A stretch of DNA of 64,000 nt from positions 1-64,000 of the forward strand of contig JAOTOL010001523.1 in assembly GCA_034440575.1 (NCBI GenBank). Direction: 5' to 3'. Position 1 is the stretch's first letter; each line of letters begins with the position of its first letter. Made by a program: the position numbers and the translations under genes. The notes beneath the pieces were generated by a model. The model ran no database searches. It had not been told where the DNA came from and saw nothing but the letters and a program-made list of their open reading frames with translations. Positions 22,177 through 34,089 of this stretch are shown in pieces. The DNA is from Imbricaverruca yamaguchii. Its lineage: Eukaryota; Arthropoda; Thecostraca; Neoverrucidae.

Positions 22177-25100
22177 ACGACGTCCTCCGTCTGCATATCA
22201 TCGATATTGAAAAACGACATCACATTTGTTTCACTATCATGATCTGACATATGCGGCGAACAGCCTGTAGCTGACTGCACCTACATTGACCTATGCCATC
22301 TGATCGGGAAGATCAACTAAAAGAGACAGACAAAACTATTTCTACTAAACTTTAAAGTACAAGGGTTAATCCAAGTGATGCCGTTGGCCGCATTTCTATC
22401 CAGCATAGAACACAAGTTAGTGGGAGTTAAATTGATATACCCTCATACTGTCAGAGTTATGGAGCTCTGCCTTGTTGCGATGGTTGCTAAACCTCCCTCC
22501 ATCATACTCAAATGGACATTCTGCAATGATGCATATAATATATATATGTCGTCGAAGTAATGTTTCCGAGTGTGCTCCGGATCTACAACTACCTAAACTA
22601 TTTTATTTGCTGAATGCTTTATTTCGGGTCGCGAGTAGAACCTAGCTCAAGAGCAAGTAATGCAGATTGAAATACCCTTATTGTGATGTTTTGAAAGCAA
22701 TCTGCATGCACGTGATACTCGGGCCACATATCCGTCAATACGCTTGCGTCATCCCTGCATGGCTCAGCCTTCAGACCGGCCAGCGCGCCGCCGTATACGA
22801 GCCGGCCAGGTTATCAGATGCCACACTGCATACCCTCCGGTCAGATCAGTGTCACAGCGTTAGCCTCCACCCAGGCCCCCATGCGGTCGGTTGTCGGTCG
22901 ATCTCACGGCGTTAGCCTCTACCCAGGCCCCCATGCGCGAGGTTGCTTATCGTTGACATTGCGTTGGACGAGTGCGAACGCAGTGGGACAACCAATATTG
23001 CAGACTGCGTGTCGTATGGATAAGCGCCAACTATGTGGCTCCCATAGATGGATGACCTGAGCTATAGAGTTGACATAAACAGTTAGCAAACCTGCGCTAG
23101 ATTCCTCTGTTTGAGACTCCAGCGCTAGTGTTTGATGCAGGGGGAAATTTCCATGCGTGTGCGTTCGCAATGCGGAAAACCCTGCACCTGTCGGCAGCGC
23201 TAAGGAGCCGGCAGTTGTGTGGCAGAGGGTGTGGCTGGTGGGAGCTGTGTTGCTGCTGACGGACGTGAGGCGAGTGGAAGGTCAGTTTTGTTTGGGCGTT
23301 GCCGTTTGTGCCATTTGTAAAGCCAAGAATAGAATCTGCATTCATCCGACTAATCTTTTCACTCGCAACAACCAACTCAGCTATCCACCCTCGCCCCGAA
23401 GTGGTGCCAAATCGAGATTTTTCGTGAGTATTTCCTTAAATTCATTACATCTTCAGTTGCTCTTTTTCTGGGCAAAGGATACTAGGTAAGGCTTGCCCTA
23501 TATCGACTTGACGATCTAGATCGTCCTGTTCTGATCGATTGACTCGACTCGATCTAGATGGTCCTGGCCTGATCGAATGGTCCTGTGGGTCATTAGTCGG
23601 TTTTACAGCGGCAATTTGCTCTCATGTCTACTAGGTTTTGAGCCTTCCAAGTCATTCCTCCCTTCAACTAAGCATTCCAGACATGAACTAAAAAAGTGCA
23701 TCGAAGAGCTTTTAATACTAATAAGGATTGGTTTCAATCAATTTTCCCGGCCTTTCCATTGGAAAAGATTATTCTTCATGGTGAGAATAAAACGATTTTA
23801 GACAGGTTGCTTTAGTATAATTTTCATTCGCATAACCCAGGTCCTGCAGTGGCCGTGACCTGGAGCCAAATTTCCGCTGTAAAATCGATTCTTAATCGTT
23901 CTGACGTCCGTGGATGCATAAGTTCGCCAACTGGTTACCTCCTACCAAATATGCTCTTGGTTGTCGGAATTTGGCTCGAGATAGATGGCCTGCGCTAAAT
24001 TTTATCCCTCCAAATGCAGAGCACGCATTTTTTAGTCGCCCGTCCTGGGAAATATAGGACAGGCACGTGCTGTTTCCCGGACAATGTGCCAGCTAACAAG
24101 ATGGTCGGAAAAGTTTCGCTTGTCCTTGGATTAGAGGACATTTAATGCGTGCGCTATTGCAGTGTCCGTTTGTCGCAGTGGCCAACACTAACAAAGAGCA
24201 TTGCACCGATACACCTCGAGCAATAGGGGTTCCGACAGAAATACAAGGTATGTAAATGCAAAAAGTGGTAGCTTGCACTGGTTCATTTTTAAACGGCTTG
24301 TATGATGTCCCACGAAAGCGTACGTTTAACGCTGGCTGTAGGGTAAAAAAATGAATGCTAAAAGTAAAAGTTGATGATTGAGGGTGGGTGAAAATTACAA
24401 TTGGGGTACTGGATCATGACATCTCAAATGTCTACGAAATGGCACCGTTGTCTGTATGCCCTTCAATCACAACATGCTCGGGGCAGACGGGTTATGTCGT
24501 CCTTCCAGCCATCCAGTCGTCGTGCCCGGCGCTTCCGGCCCCGTACTGCTTCCGGGTTCAGTTGCCCACTTTAACTCGACTGACCATTTGCCGACGGCAA
24601 GCTGCCATCACACACCGCACACATCTTTGTGAATGGCAAGGTGACCTTGCACGCCTGGCATAACGATGGGAATGCACGAGACACACACCCGTGGAGTGCA
24701 GTGTTTGGCACTACCTTCACGGCTCGAGACATTCGGCAGGAGACTTTCGCGAGTTGGTTTTCAGCTGGTCATACACACTCGTGACACACAATCACGCGCC
24801 CTGAATATGTGACACACCCTATACTCGAGGGAAAATGATGCATTTCGAGTTGTGGCTGTTGGATCGGTCATCATACATCGCACTGCTGATGACTTGGGAA
24901 GACATGAGAAGAAAATATTTTTATCCTGATTTTTTATGCAATGGTATTTATTTTAGTGACACAGTTGGATTGTTGCAGCCTTCACGACATTACATCAACT
25001 GCCCGTGGCCACGTGACGCTTTGAAGCTGTAAAAAAACGGGCACACGTAACAGGTACACGAGTCTTAACTCCATTGTTCTATCTGATACTCCCATACACG

Positions 25101-25190
25101 TGACGCCTATGCGTCCACTTACGATCCGTTTCACAGCCAACAACAGGCCATTCTGTTTGGGCATGGTCGCGTGACGGCACGCTTCCTCAG
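22177..25190. other. Intergenic, no gene supported
   Basis: Only short frames occur. A short duplication gttagcctcyacccaggccc occurs at 22860 and 22912. A gatctagat-rich patch occurs at 23500-23580. A plus frame at 23157-23489 contains a hydrophobic stretch but has no ATG ahead of it, and is not supported. Confidence 0.4.
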
Positions 25191-25192
25191 TC

Positions 25193-25492
25193 GTGTTCGC
25201 CGTCGTGTCCGCCGTCGTGTCCGCCGTCGTGTCCGCCGTCGTGTTCGCCGTCGTGTCCGCCGTCGTGTCCGCCGTCGTGTCCGCCGTCGTGTCCGCCGTC
25301 GTGTTCGCCGTCGTGTTCGCCGTCGTGTTCGCCGTCGTGTCCGCCGTCGTGTCCGCCGTCGTGTTCGCCGTCGTGTCCGCCGTCGTGTCCGCCGTCGTGT
25401 CCGCCGTCGTGTCCGCCGTCGTGTTCGCCGTCGTGTTCGCCGTCGTGTCCGCCGTCGTGTCCGCCGTCGTGTCCGCCGTCGTGTCCGCCGGA
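25193..25492. repeat. 12-bp minisatellite, about 25 units, open in all frames
   Basis: The unit gtgtccgccgtc (variant gtgttcgccgtc) is free of insertions. As the unit is a multiple of 3 and has no stop on either strand, four-residue repeat frames (RRTR, GHDG, TADT, VSAV types) run through it on both strands. None is credible as a gene. Confidence 0.95.
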
Positions 25493-26980
25493 GAGCGCGC
25501 AGTGAACACAGCCGGACAGACTCACCCGGTGCTCTGGACAGCGCTGTGTGTACGCAGCAGGACCATGCCCTCGGGGCATGCTGCCGGCCCCCAGGTGTTC
25601 CCAGATACCTTGCTCTTGAGCCGAATTCCGCGGGTGCCGTGGCGCTGTAGACCCGCGGGTCCAATTACGCGGGTGTCGTAAATCTTCCGAGTATGTCCGG
25701 CGGGAAGTTGACACTCGAGTGCTGCGGCCACTTGATGGATGTAAATCCACAGATAAAAGGAGCGCTAGGTGTTGGATTGGAGCCAGTGGTGTGAAAAGTC
25801 AGCAGAACAGTACTGGCACACAGCGACACCTTGCAACAGTGAGTTTAACGCGCACAAAATGGCGCAGCGGCAAAGTGACATGCAACCCTTCAGTTTCCGA
25901 CCTCCGGGGTCCGGTAACTGTTCTGGCGAGCGCTCGATAGACCAGCCCTCTGCATGACAGCTGCTATTGCAACAGCTGCCACCGTCACAGCTCAATGACT
26001 CGGGTCAATGCCATGATCATGCTCAAGGTAAAAGGGTTCGGTTATGAACATCATGCCGCACGAGTTGGGCTGTAACGTCATGGGGTTTATGTCGGTGCAC
26101 TCGGTGCTCGGGCATATGATTGGCACGCAACTGCCGGTTTTCTGGGCGGGTCATCGATTCCCCCAAGGTCAAATATCTGGAAATATGCGATTAACTGTTG
26201 AAAATGCTAACTTTCGAAACAAATAATGCTAAAAGAAGTTACTGAGCGCCACGAAATGAAAACCAAATGCATTCGCCCATTTTTAATTCTCTTGAAGAAA
26301 TAAAGCTGCAATACAAAATCAAATTTACGCATTCCAAAAATAGAAAGTACATTCCAAAAAATACGTTATGGAATCCAGTCTGATTCTAAATGAAAAAAGT
26401 GTGGCAAATTACCATGGATTAGCCAGTTTTCTTTGACATACTCAATATATTAGCTTCCAGAATTCGGTCGGTATATGCTGTCAATTTTTTTGGTATAAAG
26501 TTGCATACTGCAAACTTCTATGTACAGTGCCGTTTTCCATCGAATTATTATGAGAGGTGTGTATTTACTAGTTGATATCAAGTTGAAGAAAGCTTGTTTA
26601 TTACAGGCACCGACACTATCTTCTCTCTCCTCCTCGAGTGCATGTCATCGACACTGGCTGTAGTGGGCGGACTCAAATCATGTGCTTGTGTGTTGTAGTA
26701 TTTTATGCGTTTAGCTTTGAATGCGAGGGACGCTACTATTGTTTTTTTCCTCAACAATAAAAAACACGCCCACAGCCAATTGCTGCTGACTCTGCTGATT
26801 CAGTCGTCGGATGGCAGGTTAGCAGTCCTATCTGGATCACTTCACGTGTGGGTCGGGTCCGGAATGCACCATATGTTCATCATGGGAATGTAGACACCTA
26901 CAATGGTAGGAATACAACGGCGGTTGGAATGGGTGGACGTTGCTGAATGTGATCATTGGTAGGATGTCTACAAGCTCATT
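25493..26980. other. Intergenic, no gene supported
   Basis: Short frames only. 26230-26560 is AT-rich. Confidence 0.35.
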
Positions 26981-26984
26981 GACA

Positions 26985-27172
26985 ACGATGCGATAGCAAT
27001 GCAATGACAATGCAATAACACTGCGATAACAATGTAGTAGCAATGCGATAGCAATGCGATAGGAATGTGATAGCAATATGAATGCAATGCGACAGCAACG
27101 GGATAACAATACGATAAGAATGTGATGATAGTCAACGGGATAACAATGCGATAAGAATGCGATGATAGTCAA
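26985..27172. repeat. Degenerate 10-11 bp repeat (gcgatagcaat)
   Basis: Some 15 imperfect units of aatgcgatagc with local 36-bp higher-order copies (gatgatagtcaac). Confidence 0.85.
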
Positions 27173-27770
27173 CTACATTACACAAATGATTGATGATAAC
27201 TAGAAATTGAGAGAACAATGGAATTAATCAAACCAAAGCCACACGTGTACATGTTTGACATTGAAGGATGCCTTTAAGTATGAGTATCACAATGTAATCT
27301 TTGATTAGTGGCTTCAGATATGTTGGGAACAATTTTGCTGATGGCGTACGATCAGCGAATCCAAAAATGTTATTATGCAAAGCTAGAAAGAGTTAGAAAA
27401 GAGCTGGAAAGAGTTAGAAATATGGCCTTTGTCGAATGCTAATTTTTACGACCAAAGCTACTCGAGACAAGATACACTCCGTGTTCCAATCGGTACCCGT
27501 TTGATTCCGCAAAGCTCTATCCGATCCATTCCGTTATCCGTACCAACAGGATATCCGTACGGATATCCAACGCGTATTGCGTTGCACTGGGAGCTGCTCT
27601 GGGAAAGCGCCCCCTGTCCCTCCCCATCTGCTGAAGGTCACGGCGGCTGCGTTCGCTCGTGACGACGATGCCGGCCCATGAGGCGCAGCCCCAAGGCCAG
27701 CCGACCGCCTTGTGTGGCCAGAGCCGCCTCGGGGCACGTCTCGGACGCTCATTTGCCGGCCGCACCTAGA
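27173..27770. other. Spacer, no gene supported
   Basis: Contains gttagaaa/gctggaaag short duplications at 27385-27420. Otherwise nothing recognised. Confidence 0.35.
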
Positions 27771-27771
27771 C

Positions 27772-28535
27772 GTGGGTCGTCGGCCGGGCCCCAGTCTGGC
27801 GGCATCGCCCTCACACTCCCGCACAGAGGTATCACGCAGACGGCAGCCGGCCGCACCCAGACGTGGGTCGTCGGCCGGGCCCTGCTGCGCCAGTCTGGCG
27901 GCATCGCCCTCACACTCCCGCACAGAGGTGTCACGCAGACGGCAGCCGGCCGCACCTAGACGTGGGTCGTCGGCCGGGCCCTGCTGCGCCAGTCTGGCGG
28001 CATCGCCCTCACACTCCCGCACAGAGGTGTCACGCAGACGGCAGCCGGCCGCACCTAGACGTGGGTCGTCGGCCGGAGCCTCTGCTGCGGCCGCAGTCTG
28101 GCGGCATCGCCCTCACACTCCCGCACAGAGGTGTCACGCAGACGGCAGCCGGCCGCACCTAGACGTGGGTCGTCGGCCGGGCCCCAGTCTGGCGGCATCG
28201 CCCTCACACTCCCGCACAGAGGTATCACGCAGACGGCAGCCGGCCGCACCTAGACGTGGGTCGTCGGCCGGGCCCCAGTCTGGCGGCATCGCCCTCAGAC
28301 TCCCGCACAGAGGTATCACGCAGACGGCAGCCGGCCGCACCTAGACGTGGGTCGTCGGCCGGGCCCTGCTGCGCCAGTCTGGCGGCATCGCCCTCAGACT
28401 CCCGCACAGAGGTATCACGCAGACGGCAGCCGGCCGCACCCAGACGTGGGTCGTCGGCCGGGCCCTGCTGCGCCAGTCTGGCGGCATCGCCCTCAGACTC
28501 CCACACAGAGGTGTCACGCAGACGGCAGCAGGCAG
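27772..28535. repeat. 91/99-bp minisatellite, about 8 units
   Basis: The unit contains ggcggcatcgccctc, cgcacagaggt(a/g)tcacgcag and cgtgggtcgtcggccgggcc. Two length classes, 99 and 91 bp, differ by 8 bp at the ccctgctgcgccagtctgg junction. Units also fall into cacactc and cagactc types, with cagactc confined to the right end. Frames of 100-210 codons on both strands are artefacts. Confidence 0.93.
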
Positions 28536-29005
28536 GCGATCTCCGACCTGTCGGGACACCCGTCAAAGGCCAGCGATAGTTTTGGGAGATGTCAACTAAG
28601 GCTTCGGTGTGCGCGGCAAAGTTCAGGAATATTTGCATTCACTCGTTTTCTGCAGATTATGAGTGCGTGTGTACCTTTCTGGTTATGCAGTCACAGATCA
28701 AGTTCAAACTAGCTGCAAAAGATTGAAAATTCTGGGACGATAAGTCTGCATAAAGCGCACCACTGCGGAACACGGCGGTGACGATCAGCATTAAGGACGT
28801 TGGGCTGCACGACCTCTGGACCTGACTGCACGGCTACGCAGACAGGTATCCATCTCATAACGTCATTAATGTACATTGTCAATTTTCTGACGCTTTCGAC
28901 GATTACAAATACGACGCAAATAAACGTGACGCTTTGCGGTTATATTTGTCGGAACAAAGCATGATTATCTGTCATAATTACGCCTGCGCGAGCCCAAGTT
29001 CTTAC
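28536..29005. other. Spacer, nothing recognised
   Basis: Short frames only. Confidence 0.35.
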
Positions 29006-29197
29006 CGCAGCTGACACTGCTGACAATGCCACCACATACACGGCTGACACTGCTGACAATGCCACCACATACACGGCTGACACTGTTGACCAAGAATGCG
29101 GAGCCGGGAAAATTTTGGACGGCTCCGGCTCCGACTCCGGCTCCGGGGAAGTATCCCGGCTCCGACTCCGACTCCGGCTCCGAGTAAAATGTTCCGG

Positions 29198-29229
<32 letters not shown>

Positions 29230-29270
29230 CATCCCTGCTGTTGACAATGTCACCACATACACGGCTTACC
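29006..29270. repeat. 33-bp tandem repeat interrupted by a MITE
   Basis: Three to four units of ctgacactgctgacaatgcc + accacatacacgg. The last is split by the GGAGCC element at 29091-29237 and resumes with aatgtcaccacatacacgg. Confidence 0.85.
29091..29237 (-). mobile_element. GGAGCC-rich hAT-type MITE, copy 1
   Basis: A perfect 8-bp target duplication CTGTTGAC lies at 29083-29090 and 29238-29245. Ends are caagaatgcggagcc and, from the right, cagggatgcggagcc. The 147-bp body is mostly ggctcc/gactcc hexamers separated by short AT patches (aaaattttgg, gtaaaatgttcc). CAGGG ends and an 8-bp duplication fit hAT. A longer copy is at 33803-34081. Confidence 0.85.
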
Positions 29271-29282
29271 GAGCGGCGCCGA

Positions 29283-29283
<1 letters not shown>

Positions 29284-29376
<93 letters not shown>
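29284..29376. repeat. (TA)n microsatellite
   Basis: About 45 uninterrupted TA units. Confidence 0.97.
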
Positions 29377-29378
<2 letters not shown>

Positions 29379-29399
29379 ACCAAACAGACAGAGGTAGGG

Positions 29400-29500
29400 A
29401 CTGCCTCCGTCTGTCTGACTGTCTCTCACTCTCCCTGCGCCTCTCTCTCTCTCTATCTCCCTCTCCCTCTCCCTGTCTCTCCTCCCTCTTTATTCCTATG
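29400..29500. repeat. CT-rich low-complexity tract
   Basis: Polypyrimidine with ctctctct and ccctctccctct runs. Confidence 0.9.
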
Positions 29501-29664
29501 CATATGTATGTGGGTGGGTGTCTGTCTGCATGTGTGTATGTGCATGTGCCTTTGGCACGATGCACCTGCATGCAACGCCTCTCGCCATGAGCACGCATTA
29601 GTCGTTCCCAAGCACATCGGATTAATTATTGGCAGCCATTGGTGCAACAGCCAACACCTGCTAC

Positions 29665-30055
29665 TACGGCTACACTTCCACAGCTACACTTCCACACCTA
29701 CACTTCCACACCTACACTTCCACACCTACACTTCCACACCTACACTTCCACACCTACACTTCCACACCTACACTTCCACACCTACACTTCCACACCTACA
29801 CTTCCACACCTACACTTCCACACCTACACTTCCACACCTACACTTCCACACCTACACTTCCACACCTACACTTCCATACATGCACTTCCACACCTACACT
29901 TCTACGGCTACATTTCCACGGCTACACTTCCACGGCTACACTTCCACACCTACACTTCCACTGCTACACTTACACGGCTACCCTTCCACGGCTACATTTC
30001 CACGGCTACACTTCCACGGCTACACTTCCACGGCTACACTTCCACTGCTACACTT
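29665..30055. repeat. 12-bp minisatellite, about 32 units
   Basis: The unit is cttccacaccta. From about 29900 units change to cacggctacactt types. Three plus-strand frames of 157-198 codons (HFHTYTSTPTLP type) are artefacts. Confidence 0.95.
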
Positions 30056-30129
30056 CGCTGTATACATGCAATGTACGCATATGTCTGCAGACAAATTGCT
30101 ATGAGTAAGTGATAGGCGGGCACAGTATG

Positions 30130-30230
30130 CCGAAAAGCTACTTACGGTGTAGGAGTTATCGCTATTGCTGTAGCTGTTTATGATGTAGGAGTTGTCACTC
30201 TTGTCGGAGCTTTGCATGATGTAGGTAAAG
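30130..30230. repeat. Two units of a gatgtaggagttgtc repeat
   Basis: Units of about 39 bp (gtaggagtt.tc.ct...cgg/tagctgtttatgatg). Related units reappear at 30722-30810. Confidence 0.65.
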
Positions 30231-30720
30231 GCGCAGCCAAGGATGGGGGGGGAGACTGGTTGCCTTAGCAACCAAAGGTGCTAAGGCGTTACTAGCTTGC
30301 TACCTAGCTGAGGTGCTCCTGGGGCTACTTCTACTAATAACTGGTGGTGGCCTATCTGCAAAAAAAGACAAATAAAAAGATGCAAATAGCGATAGTGAAC
30401 TGTAGGTATGAAGAGTCAGATGACATGTGTATTGGCATCCTGAGGCATTCCTAAGCTGGCTGTCCTAACTTTTGAATAGTTGGCGATAGGAAAGCCCAAT
30501 AGCAATCGAACCTGTAACAGTGCGTGTAGCCAAATAGGATAGGCTGCTGCATACGAAACAGGGGTCGACCTTAGGAAGAAGAAAGGTACACTGAAGATCA
30601 AGCCAGACATTTGGATATTTTCACGACGCAAAAGCCGAAATTTTCGATAACCGATAGCGGTCTCTTCCCTTGCATTGTTTTTTTTTCGGCAGATACCCTC
30701 AGAACGTCCTGGCTGCGCCC
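30231..30720. other. Spacer, nothing recognised
   Basis: Short frames only. No repeat or RNA gene recognised. Confidence 0.35.
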
Positions 30721-30721
30721 C

Positions 30722-30905
30722 TTGGTGTAGGAGTTGTCGCCACTGCCGGAGCTGTTGACGATGCGCAAGCTGTCGCTAATGCCGGAGCTGTTTATGGTGC
30801 AGGACTCATCTGTTGAGCGCAGCTGTTGCTGCTGTTCCAGCTGTCATTGTTGTTCCAGCTGTTGCTGCTGTTCCAGCTGTCGTTGTTGTTCCAGCTGTCT
30901 ATGCT
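30722..30905. repeat. gtaggagttgtc units followed by 18-bp CTGTTC repeat
   Basis: 30722-30810 repeats the family seen at 30130. 30828-30905 is about four units of ttgttccagctgtcgttg. Confidence 0.75.
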
Positions 30906-31149
30906 GAAACGACCTCAACGCAAAAGCCAACCACATGACCAATGACGGCCATCGCCGCATGGGTGTGCGCGCGCCCAACGCCCAAGCCCGAGCCTGAGCC
31001 CGCCGCCGTTTTCACACGTCATTTCCGCGCCGTCCGTGACGGCCAGTTTTCGCGCCGCGGCGCCGATGACCACCGGACATGACGCGGCGTCACGCCGGAA
31101 ACGATCGGCGCGCCCGTCACCAGTGCTCGCCGCTCTGCCAACAGCGCCG

Positions 31150-32290
31150 TCTGGGTATGACCGTGGTGGTACGGCTCCGTCTGGGTGTGTGGTGACTGTG
31201 GGTGGTACGGTTCGTCTGGGTGTGCTGTGGTGGTACGGTTGTTGGGTTGGTGGTAGCTCGTCTGGGTGTGACCGTGGTGGTACGGCTCCGTCTGGGTGTG
31301 ACCGTGGTGGTACTGCTCCGTCTGGGTGTGACCGTGGTGGTACGGCGCCGTCTGGGTGTGATTGTGGTGGTACGGCTCCGTCTGGGTGTGACTGTGGTGG
31401 TACTGCTCCGTCTGGGTGTGACCGTGGTGGTACTGCTCCGTCTGGGTGTGACCGTGGTGGTACGGCTGTTGGGTGTGGTGGTGGTAGCCCGTCTGGGTGT
31501 GACTGTGGTGGTACGGTACCGTCTGGGTGTGACTGTGGTGGTACTGCTCCGTCTGGGTGTGATTGTGGTGGTACGGCGCCGTTGTGGTGGTACTGTCCGT
31601 CTGGTTGTGACCGTGGTGGTACGCTCCGTCTGGGTGTGGTGTGGTGGTTTGCGTCTGGGTGTGCTGGTGGTACGGCTCCTCTGGGTGTGACTGGTGGTAC
31701 GGCTCCGTCTGGGTGTGATTGTGGTGGTACGGTACCGTCTGGGTGTGAGTGGTGGTACTGCCCGTCTGGGTGTGGCTGTGGTGGTACGGTCGTTGGGTGT
31801 GACTGTGGTGGTACGGTGCCGTCTGGGTGTGGCTGTGGTGGTATGGCTCGTCTGGGTGTGACTGGTGGTACGGCTCCGTCTGGGTGTGACTGTGGTGGTG
31901 CTGCTCCGTCTGGGTGTGACTGGTGGTACGGCTCCTTCTGGGTGTGACTGGTGGTACGGCTCCGTCTGGGTGTGACCGTGGTGGTACTGCTCCGTCTGGG
32001 TGTGACTGTGGTGGTACTGCTCCGTCTAGGTGTGACTGTGGTGGTACGGCTTCGTCTGGGTGTGACTGTGGTGGTACGGCTCCGTCTGGGTGTGACTGTG
32101 GTGGTACGGCTCCGTCTGGGTGTGACTGTGGTGGTACTGCTCCGTCTGGGTGTGACTGTGGTGGTACGGCTCCGTCTGGGTGTGACTGTGGTGGTACGGC
32201 TCCGTCTGGGTGTGACTGTTGTGGTACGGCGCCGTCTGGGTGTAGCTGTGGTGGTACGGCGCCGTCTGGGTGTGATTATGGTGGTCGCAC
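31150..32290. repeat. 30-bp minisatellite, about 38 units
   Basis: The unit is gtctgggtgtgactgtggtg + gtacggctcc. Short deletions are frequent in 31440-31930, and the block 32000-32260 is almost perfect. Glycine-rich frames of up to about 300 codons (PSGCDCGGTA type) run through on the plus strand; they are repeat translations with no signal peptide or domain. Confidence 0.95.
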
Positions 32291-32830
32291 CGCCGTGTCA
32301 TTAGCGGCCATCGGCGCCTCTTTCACGTGTCATTCTCGTGTCTTGCGGCTGGCTTGTTCCGGTTTCGATGATCGCTCTGACGAGACGTCTGTGATGTTAG
32401 CCGCCCCGATAGTACAGTTCAGGGTGCTGTTCCTCGTTGGTCTCGGTCGCCCTGACAGGATGGGGTTTGAACCACACGTGCTCACATGCACCTATCGCCG
32501 GCTGTATGGGTTACCCACCGATGGCTCGACCGGGCCCGAGAAGCGGGAGCAAGGCGGCCGTGTTGGAACTCCCGCGCCACTTTCGCGCCATTTCGGTCTA
32601 GGTTCTGTTGTTAAGCCGAATTAGCGCCTCCAGCTTCCGAAGACTGAAGGCAGAGCGTCGTTCCGAATAGCCACCATCAGAAACCATCAGAAAACGGTCG
32701 GGTTATTTTCTTCCTGATGCTCAGTAGAAAGTGCAATTTATATTGCCCGAAGCTGTGTAGGGTAGGTAACCACACACTCCAGGCTAGGGGAGTATTTCTG
32801 TCCATGGCTATCTAATAAACCTGGCTCATG
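32291..32830. other. Spacer, no gene supported
   Basis: The end of the glycine-type frame continues to 32624 without recognisable domain. Otherwise nothing. Confidence 0.35.
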
Positions 32831-32842
32831 ACCCTGTAACTA

Positions 32843-33021
32843 GGGGCAGGATGACCGAGTGGTTAAGGTGTTGGGCTATGGGTACCAAAGGTCCCAGGTT
32901 CAACACTCGCGCCGCTCCGGACATTTCAAAATTCCGCGGCCCACCGGCAAAAGAGTGTGGGGGGAGCCATTAGCCGTGAATATGCATGAAGTAGGTCGTG
33001 AACCACTCAATAAACAAACAA
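32843..33021 (+). mobile_element. tRNA-derived SINE with 12-bp target duplication
   Basis: ACCCTGTAACTA occurs at 32831-32842 and 33022-33033 and brackets a 179-bp body. The head resembles a tRNA of the Ser/Leu type. It has an A-box-like tgaccgagtggttaagg near 32852 and a B-box-like ggttcaacactc near 32897, the internal RNA polymerase III promoter. The tail ends in caataaacaaacaa. The head is too diverged to fold as a functional tRNA. Confidence 0.87.
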
Positions 33022-33033
33022 ACCCTGTAACTA

Positions 33034-33790
33034 ATGAATCCAAATTGAGGAATCAGGACAAAAATATTCATAAATAAGGTTAGAATGAATCCTTGAAGTT
33101 CGCAGGATGGTTTCGGTCGAACGGAAAATGCAACTATCGGTTGCATTTTTTTATGCGCTTCACAATTAATTGGAAAGCGATTCAGAGCGCATAGAGCAGT
33201 TAAATATATCGCCACTTAGGTTGAGCATACTGGATCATATCTCTTTAGGTCAAGTTTAATTCAGGTCAACTTCATTCATGCGCCGATTATGTCGCAGACA
33301 ACATCTCCGGAACTTAGCATAAGCGAACAATTGAACTGTTGTTACTAGTCTCCTACGCACAACCACAGGCTGTGGTTGCATCTTTTGGCGCTGAATTTCC
33401 CTCGAGTCCGCCTATATTAAGTACGTACGGCTAACAACAAACGTCTGGCTCGGCAGACATTTTGTGTGAATGACCTCGCAGTCCGCGCGCCCTTAAGCCA
33501 AAATAATCAATCAGGCAGACATTTTGTAGGTGCGGCCATTTGGCTGATGGGAGCAGGCAATGGCGACGTCCGGTCACGAGGGCCGCGTTGCTGGCCGCGT
33601 TGCCAACTGCCAATAATGCCCGGTGTGCTCGTTGTAGTACTGCGTGTAACGTCCGCTTAATGGCGCATGCGGTTCGTGGGAAATGAGGACAGTGAACATG
33701 GCCACGCCGTCGCGTTTCGAGGACACAGTGACAATCCTTTCGTCCGTATTGGAACGGCGTGATCGTGACTGTCAAACTCAAGCGAGCGTG
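33034..33790. other. Spacer, no gene supported
   Basis: A minus frame of 167 codons (33431-33934) runs into the GGAGCC element and has no domain. Confidence 0.35.
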
Positions 33791-33802
33791 ATGTCCTCTG
33801 CG

Positions 33803-33810
33803 CAGGGATG

Positions 33811-33842
<32 letters not shown>

Positions 33843-34081
33843 CCGGAGCCGGAACATTTTGCCCAGAGCCGGAGCCGGAGCCGGAGCCGCCGGGATATTT
33901 TACTCGGAGCCGGTGTCGGAGCCGGAGCCGTCAAAAGCAGGGCGGCTCACGTTTGGGATGTACGGAGCCGGAGCCGGAGCCGGAGCCGCCGGAGCCGGAG
34001 CCGGCGCTGGCGCCGGGATACTTCCCCGGAGTCGGAGTCGGAGCCGGAGCCGTCCAAAGTTTTCCCGGCTCCGTAGCCCTG
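33803..34081 (+). mobile_element. GGAGCC-rich hAT-type MITE, copy 2
   Basis: Eight-base flanks cctctgcg (33795-33802) and cctctgtg (34082-34089) match at 7 of 8 positions. Ends are cagggatgcggagcc and, from the right, cagggctacggagcc. The 279-bp interior has ggagcc hexamer blocks separated by aacattttgccc, gatattttactc and a 40-bp unique patch. Its orientation is opposite to copy 1. Confidence 0.85.
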
Positions 34082-34089
34082 CCTCTGTG

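Noticed and set aside
23157..23489. Possible signal-peptide exon (hydrophobic stretch before a gtcagt donor)
   Set aside because: The frame has no ATG before the hydrophobic stretch and no matching downstream exon was found.
31036..32624. Glycine-rich secreted or cuticle-like protein frames
   Set aside because: Composition comes from the 30-bp repeat. There is no signal peptide or splice support, and deletions shift the frame freely.
32843..32925. Functional tRNA gene
   Set aside because: The tRNA-like head is part of a 179-bp SINE with target duplications and does not keep a full cloverleaf.
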